DNA from: CAWCUU01 sp963798855
Lineage (GTDB): Bacteria; Gemmatimonadota; Gemmatimonadetes; Longimicrobiales; RSA9
Length of the DNA stretch: 64,000 nt
Reading direction: 5' to 3'
Assembly (NCBI GenBank): GCA_963798855.1
Contig: CAWCUU010000002.1
Location: 1,550,001 to 1,614,000 of the forward strand
Shown: in pieces, positions 9,673 to 16,454 of the stretch
How positions within the stretch are numbered: position 1 is the first letter of the stretch
Layout: each line of letters opens with the position of its first letter
Translations under genes and position numbers: made by a program
Notes under the pieces: model-generated
Database searches by the model: none
What the model was told of the DNA's origin: nothing
The model's input: the letters and a program-made list of their open reading frames with translations, nothing else

Positions 9673-9735
9673 GCTGAGCCTCCGAGATGGTGTCACCGGC
9701 CTATCCGTTCGGACCGGCAGACTGCCGGGCTGAGA

Positions 9736-10032
9736 TCAACCGGCCTTGCGGACGGTGTCGAGAACCGCACCTGGATGCTTGGCGGCCACGCGCAGCAGCA
9801 CACGAGCCGGTCCGTGGGGACGGCGCCGGCCCTGTTCCCAGTTCTGTAGCGTGCGGGTGCTGATGCCGAGCATGGAGGCGAACTTCTCCTGCGAGAGCCC
9901 ATAGCGCTCCCGGATGGAGCCCACGTCCGGATCCTCGATCCGGGTGGAGCGCCGAGGGTTCGCCTCCTTGCGCAGGATCTCGCCAGCCTCACGGACACTC
10001 TGCAACAGCTCCTCGAACAGGTCGTCTCTCAC
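9736..10032 (-). CDS. XRE-family HTH antitoxin (NadS/HigA-like)
   Basis: A 98-residue protein whose residues about 40-95 form an XRE helix-turn-helix (GLSQEKFASMLGISTRTLQNWEQG). The N-terminal helix (DDLFEELLQSVREAGEIL) is typical of antitoxins paired with RelE/HigB-type toxins. It starts at GTG 10032, overlapping the stop of the upstream toxin remnant by GTGA, so the pair was translationally coupled. Since the toxin is truncated, this is probably an orphan antitoxin that may still autoregulate. Confidence 0.75.
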   Translation of the reverse strand: MRDDLFEELLQSVREAGEILRKEANPRRSTRIEDPDVGSIRERYGLSQEKFASMLGISTRTLQNWEQGRRRPHGPARVLLRVAAKHPGAVLDTVRKAG

Positions 10033-10232
10033 TTGAACTCCTCCTCGACCACACGGCGCAAGAGCTTCAGCTGCCTGGGCGTGAGATCATCTCGTTCGGC
10101 CTTTCCGTAGGCAAGCAGCATCAGGATGAGGTCCTGGCGAACGGCCCACTCTCGGAATTCCTCGTGAGGATACGCCAATGGCGTATAGAAGTCAACCCCG
10201 GTCAACCCTGCTCTCCCAATGCTCGTTTCCAT
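10029..10232 (-). pseudogene. RelE/HigB-type toxin, N-terminally truncated
   Basis: The last 45 residues (WAVRQDLILMLLAYGKAERD, then LTPRQLKLLRRVVEEEF) match the C-terminal end of RelE-like toxins that pair with NadS-type antitoxins. The residues before it do not match, and the RelE core strands and catalytic residues are missing. The open frame extends upstream to 10283, where it overlaps an hsdS remnant; an internal ATG lies at 10232. A deletion has joined hsdS sequence to the toxin end. Confidence 0.55.
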
Positions 10233-10333
10233 AGGTTCTTCAGCCGCCGCATCTCCCAGTGCTCCGGAACCTCCCCCAGCCACTTCACGCCTGAGTCCTT
10301 CATTGCGGGGTAGGGCTTGAGCTCGGCGATCAT
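10202..10333 (-). pseudogene. hsdS 5' remnant of a second type I system
   Basis: From the ATG at 10333 the first 28 residues (MIAELKPYPAMKDSG, then WLGEVPEHWE) match the start of the hsdS gene at 22935 almost exactly. After LKNLWKRALG the frame reaches a stop at 10202, giving 43 residues. Only the beginning of the first target-recognition region is kept. The ATG overlaps the stop of the Fic gene by ATGA, as hsdS overlaps its upstream gene in the main locus. Confidence 0.7.
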
Positions 10334-11496
10334 GAGTCCGCCCCCGCCTCGAACAGCCGCACGTAGGCGTCGTAGCGGAAGCGGCGGTTGCGGGCCCGGC
10401 CGGTCACCTCACGGAGGACGCCGAGCGAGACGAGCCGCCGGACGATCTGATTTGCGCCGGCAAACGTGATCCCGAGCAGCGCCTGCACGTCCTTCGTGCT
10501 GACGATCGGCTGCTCGAAGAGATGCTCCAGCACGCGAAGCCCATTGCCCGCGGCGCGACCGAGCCGCTCGGCCACTTCAGCGCGATGGCGCTCGCGAAGC
10601 TGCAGGATGCTCCCGGCCGTCTCGGCCGCGTCGAGGCTGGTTCGAGCAACGCCGCGAAGGAAGAATGCGAGCCACTCCTCGAGCTCGCCGCGGGTGTGCA
10701 CGGCCCGCAGCAGGCCGTAGTAGTCGGCCCGGTGCTGCTCGAAGAAGCTCGACAGGTACAACACCGGCTTTGGCAGGACTCCTCGCTCGCACAGCAGGAA
10801 CGTGATCATTAGCCGGCCTACGCGGCCGTTGCCGTCGAGGAAGGGATGGATCGTTTCGAACTGCGCGTGCGCCATGCCGATCCTGATGAGCAGCGGCACG
10901 TCGTCCTCGCCATGCAGGAAGCGCTCGAGCTCGGCGAGCGCCCCGGGCACCACGTCCGGTGGAGGCGGCACGAACGTCGCCTCGGCGAGCGTCGCGCCCG
11001 GTGGGCCGATCCAGTTCTGAGTGCGACGAAGCTCACCCGCCGCCACGTGCGAGCCGACAGCGGCCATGAGCTTTCCGTGGATCTCCCGGATCAGCCTCGT
11101 CGAGACCGGCAGCTCCGCCAGCCGCCGCAGGCCGTGGTTCATCGCGTCGATGTAGGCGAGAACCTCCGCAACGTCTCGCGGCCGCTTCGGATCGGCGATG
11201 TTGGCTTCGGCGCCGAGGACATCCTGCAACGAGCTCTGCGTCCCCTCGATCCGGCTCGAGAGCACGGCTTCCTTGCGCACGTACATCGAGACGAACAGAT
11301 CGGCGCTCGGCAGCGTGCGCACCGAGCCGGCTAGCACGCCAAGCGCGCGGTCGGCTTCTGAAAGAAGGCGCACCAGCTCCGGGGTCAGTGCTACCGGTGG
11401 ATCGGGCGGGAAGGGTGCGGGCACGAGGGCCCGATACCCTGCCGGCTGCATGATCATCCGGCCGACGCGCGCCATGCGCTCTTGTGCGTTTACCAT
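10330..11496 (-). CDS. Fic family adenylyltransferase with winged-helix C-terminus
   Basis: A 388-residue protein from ATG 11496, with GGAGG seven bases upstream. Residues 217-228 are the complete Fic motif HPFLDGNGRVGR, so AMP transfer to a target hydroxyl is likely. An inhibitory motif of the S-x-x-x-E-G type is at residues 80-85 (SSRIEG), which places it in the class with an inbuilt N-terminal inhibitory helix. The last 80 residues are a winged helix (STKDVQALLGITFAGANQIV) typical of Fic/wHTH proteins found next to type I restriction genes. A 15-bp palindrome before the gene may be its own operator. It appears intact. Confidence 0.88.
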   Translation of the reverse strand: MVNAQERMARVGRMIMQPAGYRALVPAPFPPDPPVALTPELVRLLSEADRALGVLAGSVRTLPSADLFVSMYVRKEAVLSSRIEGTQSSLQDVLGAEANIADPKRPRDVAEVLAYIDAMNHGLRRLAELPVSTRLIREIHGKLMAAVGSHVAAGELRRTQNWIGPPGATLAEATFVPPPPDVVPGALAELERFLHGEDDVPLLIRIGMAHAQFETIHPFLDGNGRVGRLMITFLLCERGVLPKPVLYLSSFFEQHRADYYGLLRAVHTRGELEEWLAFFLRGVARTSLDAAETAGSILQLRERHRAEVAERLGRAAGNGLRVLEHLFEQPIVSTKDVQALLGITFAGANQIVRRLVSLGVLREVTGRARNRRFRYDAYVRLFEAGADS

Positions 11497-11518
11497 GGAC
11501 TCCTCCACCCAGCCATAG

Positions 11519-11533
11519 TAAACGTAGCGTTTA
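11519..11533. promoter_or_regulatory. Palindromic operator upstream of the Fic gene
   Basis: A perfect inverted repeat TAAACG-TAG-CGTTTA, 23 bp before the Fic start. A further half-site (CGTTTAC) overlaps the region just inside the start codon. This is a good candidate for autoregulation by the winged-helix end of the Fic protein. Confidence 0.45.
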
Positions 11534-11569
11534 GCATGGGCAACGGTTTGCCCTGTTGTTGAACGTCCC

Positions 11570-11740
11570 ACGATCACGGCGGGGCTGGTCGAGCACGTGC
11601 TGAACCAACTCCTCGAGGCGGAGATCACGCACCACCTCGGGGCGGGGCCGCACGAACGCAGCCGCAGTCGACGAGCCCCCGATCATCGCAACAGAGTCTC
11701 GTGTCGCTCGCGGTCGATCAGCGCAAGTGCGCCAAGCCGA
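11570..11740 (+). mobile_element. IS256-family transposase remnant
   Basis: The plus strand reads HVLNQLLEAEITHHLGAGPHER, the start of the Mutator/IS256 transposase domain (usual form: NELLEAEVTEHLGA-ER), and then loses the frame. No DDE core or terminal inverted repeats are visible. A short, decayed fragment. The rest of 11740-11903 shows no gene. Confidence 0.55.
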
Positions 11741-11903
11741 CATCCACTCCCGTCTGCTGCTGGTTACGGACGTGGTGTGGCGCGCTGAGTTGCGGACCAC
11801 GGGTAGGAGGCGATCTCAGCCACATTGATACTCATCGAGGCCGCTCCGGATGCACTGTGAACCGCGACTCACTGGTCTCGCACGTGCTCGCCGCCGTGCG
11901 ACC

Positions 11904-12137
11904 TCACGACGGTTGACCATCCCGTGGCAGGCTCTTCAGAAGACGGGAGCGTAGACCGACGACGGTGAGACCCACGACTTCTTTCTCAGCCGCATCCATT
12001 CGAACAATCAAGCCTTCGCCGATGTCGACACCGAGGGCAGGGCGGGGTTCTCCAACGGAGAGATAAAGGACGTCCGCCTCCTCGTCGTAATCCCAGCTGA
12101 GGTTCTGCTTTCTCTCCAGGATCCTTAGCGCTTCCAT
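11904..12137 (-). CDS. DUF2283 family protein
   Basis: A 77-residue protein with the DUF2283 pattern: WDYDEEADVLYLSVGEP, then GEGLIVRMDAAEKEVVGL. It overlaps the end of the upstream gene by 13 bp on the same strand. DUF2283 proteins commonly sit next to small PBECR- or RelE-like proteins and behave as possible antitoxins; this is established only by gene association. The unusual C-terminus (SRLLKSLPRDG) is otherwise unremarkable. Confidence 0.75.
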   Translation of the reverse strand: MEALRILERKQNLSWDYDEEADVLYLSVGEPRPALGVDIGEGLIVRMDAAEKEVVGLTVVGLRSRLLKSLPRDGQPS

Positions 12138-12436
12138 ATGACAGACCTCGAGCTCGAGAGACGACTGGTCAGGTAGGCCGTCAGGACGTATCCGTCCTCC
12201 TTCGAGACCTCGCGGTAGGGGACCACGAGAAACTTGCTGGTGAGTGGGGTCTTCTCATAGCGCCGAACCGCCAGGAGCTCGGCGCTGTCACCCTCCTGAA
12301 TAATATCAGGCTGAGCCACGGTGTCGAGGATCTCTTGGCGCATCGGCGCTACTTCCGGGTGGTTAGCGACGAGGTGATTCCACCGCTCGTCGGTGAGCCG
12401 GATTGGGACCCCGCCATGCGACCGGACGATCTCCAC
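12125..12436 (-). CDS. PBECR-like small nuclease-fold protein, putative toxin
   Basis: A 103-residue protein starting at GTG 12436. The pattern RLTDERWNHLVANHPE, then DIIQEGD and KFLVVPYREV with DGYVLTAYLTSR, is that of the phage-Barnase-EndoU-ColicinE5-RelE-like group of small proteins usually found with DUF2283. If active, it would be a ribonuclease-like toxin with the downstream DUF2283 protein as its partner; this is an inference from the association. It appears complete. It sits next to the hsdR remnant in the rearranged zone. Confidence 0.6.
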   Translation of the reverse strand: MEIVRSHGGVPIRLTDERWNHLVANHPEVAPMRQEILDTVAQPDIIQEGDSAELLAVRRYEKTPLTSKFLVVPYREVSKEDGYVLTAYLTSRLSSSRSVIWKR

Positions 12437-12529
12437 GCGCTCTCCTCGGAAAAGCCGGTAGAACGATCATACACCTCTCCGAGCGCCGCGGCTGACCTCC
12501 AGGGTTTCCGACATGCCGAAGGCGCACAC

Positions 12530-12753
12530 TCACACCCCAGCCCCCTCATACGTCAGCCCGAACACCGTGTCCGTGAGCCAGCGCCGGAAGCCTCCATTGT
12601 CCATGAACTGCTTGAACAGCTCCGTGTCGTCCTTGAGCATCGCGGTCATCACCCGCTGGAGCGCCTTGTCGTGCTCTTGGTCGTTGAACGCCTTGAGGAT
12701 GTTGGACAGGCGGTGCAACTCGGGCTCGGGCTTTGCTCGGGCTTGTGGCCGCC
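12530..12753 (-). pseudogene. hsdR 3' remnant with internal in-frame deletion
   Basis: Nearly identical to the last part of hsdR at 16480-16815 (DRLSNILKAFNDQ, EHDKALQRVMTA, FMDN-GFRRWLTDTVFGLTY), but 132 bp are missing in frame between AFNDQ and EHDKAL. The upstream edge joins an ADOP fragment at about 12753. It marks a second copy of the restriction locus now lost. Confidence 0.75.
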
Positions 12754-12985
12754 GTCGGCGAGGCGGAGCCCGCTGGTCCGCGCGGGACCGAGGCCGAAGG
12801 TACCCGCGAGCTCGGACGCGGGCGCCGGACCGGCGCCGGCGCGCGCCGCGGCGACCGTGAGCGGCAGCGCGAGCAGGATCAGCGACGCTGCCGGCAGCAG
12901 CGCGACGGGCCTCCGGCCCTCCGGCCAGGAAGCGCCGAGCAGGTGAGCCCCGGCCACGGCCAGCGCGAAGGCGCCGGCGCGAGGA
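12754..12985 (-). pseudogene. ADOP permease fragment, copy 3
   Basis: About 230 bp matching 8255-8500 of copy 2 (residues GAHLLGASWPEG, then SLILLALPLTVAAARAG). Both edges are breakpoints: on one side the hsdR remnant, on the other unrelated DNA. From 12986 to 13183 I see only an unconvincing open frame. Confidence 0.65.
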
Positions 12986-13183
12986 CGCCGAGCGCTGCGC
13001 CGGCGAGGCCGCCGCCGAGCAAGAGGCAGGCGACGGCGGCGGTGGTGCCGTGGGTGGTGCGAAGGCGATGGAAGGATTCGGCAGGGTCTGCGGCGAGGGC
13101 TTGCGAGTATGCGCCGCCGTAACGTCCAGACCGGGTGTGCGAGCTGGTCACCTGTCGAGTGTCCGGGTCCGTGGACGCAAAAA

Positions 13184-14440
13184 CTACGGCTGAATCAACT
13201 GACGCAGCATGGCAAGATCTTCTGAAAACGGAATGTGCCCAGCGTGGTTGAGGCGCGAGGCCTCTTCCACCAATTCTGCGGCCTTAGACGAGAGCGAAAT
13301 CAGTCCAAGGGCGTATCGCGCAACTAAAGGGTCGGGATCATTGAGCAGTTGCCTCAGAAAAAAAGGTTCCAGTGCGATGCTCATGTCGTCGATCCATTCT
13401 AGCGCTTGGCATCGGTCGGGGACCGTCGCGTCCGAATTCAAGGCCTTTCTGAGCGGCAGGAAAATGCTTGTCGGCTTTTTAGGTAGACCGCTATTCGATA
13501 CAAGGGAAGCGATTGGATCTGTGGCCGAAAGAGCTCGCGGCAGCGTTGAAATCAAGAAAGTACTAGCGTGTTGCCTGATGCTCTTTGCATTTTGAACCGA
13601 AAAGTCATCTCCCTTCGGATTAACTATGAACACTGGAACCCGTCGGGCGGTTGTTTCAGCAGCACCGCGGATATGATGGTCGCGTAACGATGATCCCACA
13701 AACACTGCGAGGTCACACTGGTCTGCCGCGTTGAGAAACGCCTGAGAGAGCCGTGGATAGGGATCGTGTGTCAGCAACTTCTCTCTTGATGGCAGAACGA
13801 GCGCCGAGCCGAGTGTCGTCCCGTCCGCCAGCTGCAGGCCTGCCCTGCCAAAAAGAGGCATTGGATGTCTTAGTTTTACCGGCCTACGCAGGTGTCTTGG
13901 TGCATACCAATCCGTTGATCCGTGCAGTTTGATCAGCCTCGGACGGGCTTGCTGAGCCTGAAATCCGCTCCATTCTGCAACCTCGCGTTCACCAAAGAGT
14001 CCAAAACCATCATCGGGGGCGACATTCTCCGCGTTGGCGGCGAGTTCAATGGCACGATCGTAGTTGGTGGTCACAAGTGTCATTTCAATCGATGACGCCG
14101 CCCGCAATAGCGGGCCCCACATGAGCCGCGCATCGCTTGGAACCACGCGCTCGGCGGTATGTTGAACAAACCACTCGACCTCCGCGCGGATTTTGTCGGC
14201 GCGATCGACTGCAATCGGGGACTCGCCAATCACTCGTAGCGCTTCACGCGCCGCGCAAACCTGATCGAGAGCTTCGATCAAGTGTTCCACGTCAAGTGAC
14301 TCACCAATGAGTTTCGGAACCAACTCAGGCTCGATATCCCATTGTTTAGCATGCTCAACAAACTCTTCGCCGATACCGAGCATCCCGGGCACCCCGAGTT
14401 CAATCAATGTGCCCGCCCCGGCCAACAGTAGAAGCCTCAT
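13184..14440 (-). CDS. SIR2-family (SIR2_2) protein, putative NADase effector
   Basis: A 418-residue protein with the SIR2 landmarks: LLLAGAGTLIELGVP at residues 4-18, TTNYD at 124-128 (catalytic asparagine 126), KLHGSTDW at 171-178 (catalytic histidine 173), and GSSLRDH at 249-255 in the nucleotide-binding floor. The C-terminal 130 residues look alpha-helical and HEAT-like (NDPDPLVARYALGLISL). In several phage-defence systems (Thoeris ThsA, DSR, SIR2-HerA) SIR2 domains of this kind deplete NAD+. The start ATG overlaps the stop of the upstream Hsp90-like gene by ATGA, so translation is coupled. GC is clearly lower than in the flanks, pointing to horizontal transfer. The protein is intact. Confidence 0.82.
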   Translation of the reverse strand: MRLLLLAGAGTLIELGVPGMLGIGEEFVEHAKQWDIEPELVPKLIGESLDVEHLIEALDQVCAAREALRVIGESPIAVDRADKIRAEVEWFVQHTAERVVPSDARLMWGPLLRAASSIEMTLVTTNYDRAIELAANAENVAPDDGFGLFGEREVAEWSGFQAQQARPRLIKLHGSTDWYAPRHLRRPVKLRHPMPLFGRAGLQLADGTTLGSALVLPSREKLLTHDPYPRLSQAFLNAADQCDLAVFVGSSLRDHHIRGAAETTARRVPVFIVNPKGDDFSVQNAKSIRQHASTFLISTLPRALSATDPIASLVSNSGLPKKPTSIFLPLRKALNSDATVPDRCQALEWIDDMSIALEPFFLRQLLNDPDPLVARYALGLISLSSKAAELVEEASRLNHAGHIPFSEDLAMLRQLIQP

Positions 14441-15441
14441 GGCAGATACCGGCTAACAAATCGGCGGCGAACTGGGCTGAGGATTTCCGGTTCCCCTGGG
14501 CTCTCCCGCACAGCGGCCGCAACTTCAGTTAGCTGTTCGTGTGCGTGACGAGCCGCGATCGCTATAAGTGCAATTGCGCCCTTGTTTTCGCTCAACGCGT
14601 CGCGCACGATTGATACGCCCTTTGGGTTGTCTACATTGAGAATCAAGCGCGTCCTAACTCGAATGGCTGGGGGGCTTTCGGTGCCTAGCCGGACCAGATC
14701 GACAGCCGGCGGGCCTGTATAGAGCGGCGCTGTCCGCGTGATTTGCTCAAGAATTTCCTCTGCCTTTGTGGCCAGCGAGACGAGCGGCGGTAATTCGTTT
14801 GCGAACACCGCAGAAATTAGATCCGCGGTGGTGCCGTAGACGACGGGCGCAAACCGCATCCAATTGGTATCCTTTCGAATACCACGAATGACCGGGCGGC
14901 CAGTGTTCCTGAGGAAATGAAGAGCTGCTCGAATGACATCGCTCGTCTTCTCGTGCGCTTCGGGGGCAACAAAGACCTCTCCTCCGGTTGTCTTTATCTG
15001 GTCTACAGAGACGGCCTTCCAATTGTTGCCGACCGCAAGTTCGAAGGCCGGTATGTTTCGAAAGATCGCATCCCAGGCCCTGACTGCTTCGGCGTATGGC
15101 GGGGTTCGTGGCACTGACAACCAGAGAGTAGCCCACCGCTTTTCTGTCCATTTGTCGAGGACTCCCTGTCGTACGGCCTCCGAGAGGCGTTGAGCCAACG
15201 CCTTCAGGATCGGCGGATGACACTGACGCAGAAACGCTTCTACTTCGCTTTGAAATTGCCCTTCGACAAACCCTTCTCTGTTTAATCGCGGCTTGAAGTG
15301 CTTGGGATCAACGTCGATAGATCCTTCGATCCCCCACACGCCCCTTACCTGGAACTCTTGAACAAATACGCCCCTGTAAAGAACGGCGACAGTTGATACG
15401 CCCGTCATGCCCTCCCAACCAGGCGGGTCTGCAACCGGCAT
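14437..15441 (-). CDS. Hsp90-like protein, middle and C-terminal part (second half of a split gene)
   Basis: A 334-residue frame beginning with ATG 15441. Residues about 20-60 (STVAVLYRGVFVQEF, then GVWGIEGSIDVD and LNREGFVEGQF) resemble the start of the Hsp90 middle domain, where an interaction loop and an arginine reach the ATP of the N-domain. The remainder does not match the canonical HtpG dimerisation end. Translated upstream of its ATG, this frame stays protein-like (LDLPHPSWIERSHL, then VADPPGWEGMTG) back to about 15510, so it is probably the continuation of the ATPase gene after a frameshift rather than a separate cistron. The alternative is a true split pair coupled by TGATG. Confidence 0.65.
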   Translation of the reverse strand: MPVADPPGWEGMTGVSTVAVLYRGVFVQEFQVRGVWGIEGSIDVDPKHFKPRLNREGFVEGQFQSEVEAFLRQCHPPILKALAQRLSEAVRQGVLDKWTEKRWATLWLSVPRTPPYAEAVRAWDAIFRNIPAFELAVGNNWKAVSVDQIKTTGGEVFVAPEAHEKTSDVIRAALHFLRNTGRPVIRGIRKDTNWMRFAPVVYGTTADLISAVFANELPPLVSLATKAEEILEQITRTAPLYTGPPAVDLVRLGTESPPAIRVRTRLILNVDNPKGVSIVRDALSENKGAIALIAIAARHAHEQLTEVAAAVRESPGEPEILSPVRRRFVSRYLP

Positions 15442-16115
15442 CAGGTGAGATCGCTCGATCCAACTCGGGTGAGGCAGGTCCAGTGCACCTTCGGGGGTTT
15501 CCCGTCGCCTTGAAGAACCGGCTCGTTCTCAGGCAACAGAGTCGCACTCAACCCAGCTACATCCCTGCACCAATGCGGGTACTTTTCGAGGAGCATTTCA
15601 AAGTTTTCTGCATCGCGGATGTTAAGGCTAACCGTGGTTCCTTGGACGATCTGCGTGGATGTTACCTCTGTCGCAGCGCCACCAGCCAACATGGTCTTGT
15701 TGAATATCAGTCCCACTGGGAGACTCGATCCGTCATTGGATTGCAGTTCGAAACTGTCGGCTGCCATGAAATAGCTAATGACTCCGATCCCGAATTCTCC
15801 AACAGAGCGCTTGTTCGCTTCGGTGTTGGCGGCGGATGCGCCGACCTTCGTGAACAGTTCGTTTACCTCCAGTTGGCTCATGCCGGTGCCATTGTCACAA
15901 ACGCTGATTGTCCCCTGGTCGCGGTCGAAGGTGACGCTGATAGTTGGCTGCAGGGCAGGAGAAACCCCCTGTCGCCGCTGGATGGCATTTATTGCGTTGA
16001 GGACGGCCTCTCGGAGAGCTGCGCTGGGATTCGAGTAGAATCTGTCACCCGTCAAGAGATTGAGGATCCGCTCCTGATCGAGTGTGAATTCAGGAGGCCA
16101 GATGTTATCGCTCAT
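15441..16115 (-). CDS. Hsp90-like (GHKL) ATPase, N-terminal part
   Basis: A 224-residue frame from ATG 16115, with GAGG five bases upstream. It carries the Bergerat ATP-binding fold: REAVLNAINAIQ (E36, N40), DNGTGM (74-79) and GEFGIGVISYF (107-117), and ends the domain with LLEKYPHW as in HtpG. The last 20 residues (KVHWTCLTRVGSSDL) do not look like the family and follow a run of C residues at about 15500, so the frame probably slips there. The gene heads the Hsp90-like/SIR2 operon. By analogy with other defence ATPases it may sense or gate the SIR2 effector; that is inference. GC is lower than in the neighbours. Confidence 0.78.
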   Translation of the reverse strand: MSDNIWPPEFTLDQERILNLLTGDRFYSNPSAALREAVLNAINAIQRRQGVSPALQPTISVTFDRDQGTISVCDNGTGMSQLEVNELFTKVGASAANTEANKRSVGEFGIGVISYFMAADSFELQSNDGSSLPVGLIFNKTMLAGGAATEVTSTQIVQGTTVSLNIRDAENFEMLLEKYPHWCRDVAGLSATLLPENEPVLQGDGKPPKVHWTCLTRVGSSDLT

Positions 16116-16260
16116 AATTCCTCATATAGTCTTCGACTTCCAATTCCGTCATCGAAGTCTCCGAGGGACAAAAAGGGAGCGTCGGCAGTTCGGGCTCCGG
16201 CAAGTGGTCCCTCCCTCGGGGTTCGCGGAATGGTGGAATGGGGATACTGCTTAAATACAC
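16105..16260 (-). CDS. Possible 51-residue leader ORF of the Hsp90-like/SIR2 operon
   Basis: From GTG 16260 a short frame reads YLSSIPIPPFREPRG, then TELEVEDYMRNYER, and ends inside the start of the ATPase gene (11-bp overlap). Composition is that of a real, acidic-tailed peptide, but no ribosome binding site is visible before the GTG. It might be a small third component, or the residual 3' end of a lost gene. Low confidence. Confidence 0.25.
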   Translation of the reverse strand: MYLSSIPIPPFREPRGRDHLPEPELPTLPFCPSETSMTELEVEDYMRNYER

Positions 16261-16319
16261 GGGAGCGGCGAACGGTTACAAAAGCTTTGGACGAGGGCGG
16301 GGCGGTGGCGGGCGTCCGG

Positions 16320-16452
16320 CGAGCGGAGGCGCGACCAGGATCAGCGATCGCGCTAGGAATCACGCGACCGGCTCTGGCCCTGGCATTCAACCGTCGAACG
16401 GGTGAGGCCGGCCACGGCCAGCGCGAAAGGGCCAAGCATTCCTAGTCCGCCC
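16320..16452 (-). pseudogene. ADOP permease fragment, copy 4 (diverged)
   Basis: About 130 bp related to 12868-12980 and 8375-8510 (shared GACCAGGATCAGCG and GGCCGGCCACGGCCAGCGCGA stretches), more diverged than the other copies. It lies directly against the 3' end of hsdR and in the same orientation as copy 3, so the two bracket the Hsp90-like/SIR2 operon as direct repeats. Confidence 0.45.
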
Positions 16453-16454
16453 CA

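Noticed and set aside
12879..13151. 90-codon minus-strand frame between ADOP copy 3 and the SIR2 gene
   Set aside because: Partly ADOP fragment in a wrong frame; the rest has no start context or family resemblance.
15490..15512. Canonical -1 slippery heptamer (GGGAAAC) in the Hsp90-like gene
   Set aside because: The heptamer exists, but its phase does not match the reading frame required for tandem slippage, so programmed recoding is not supported.
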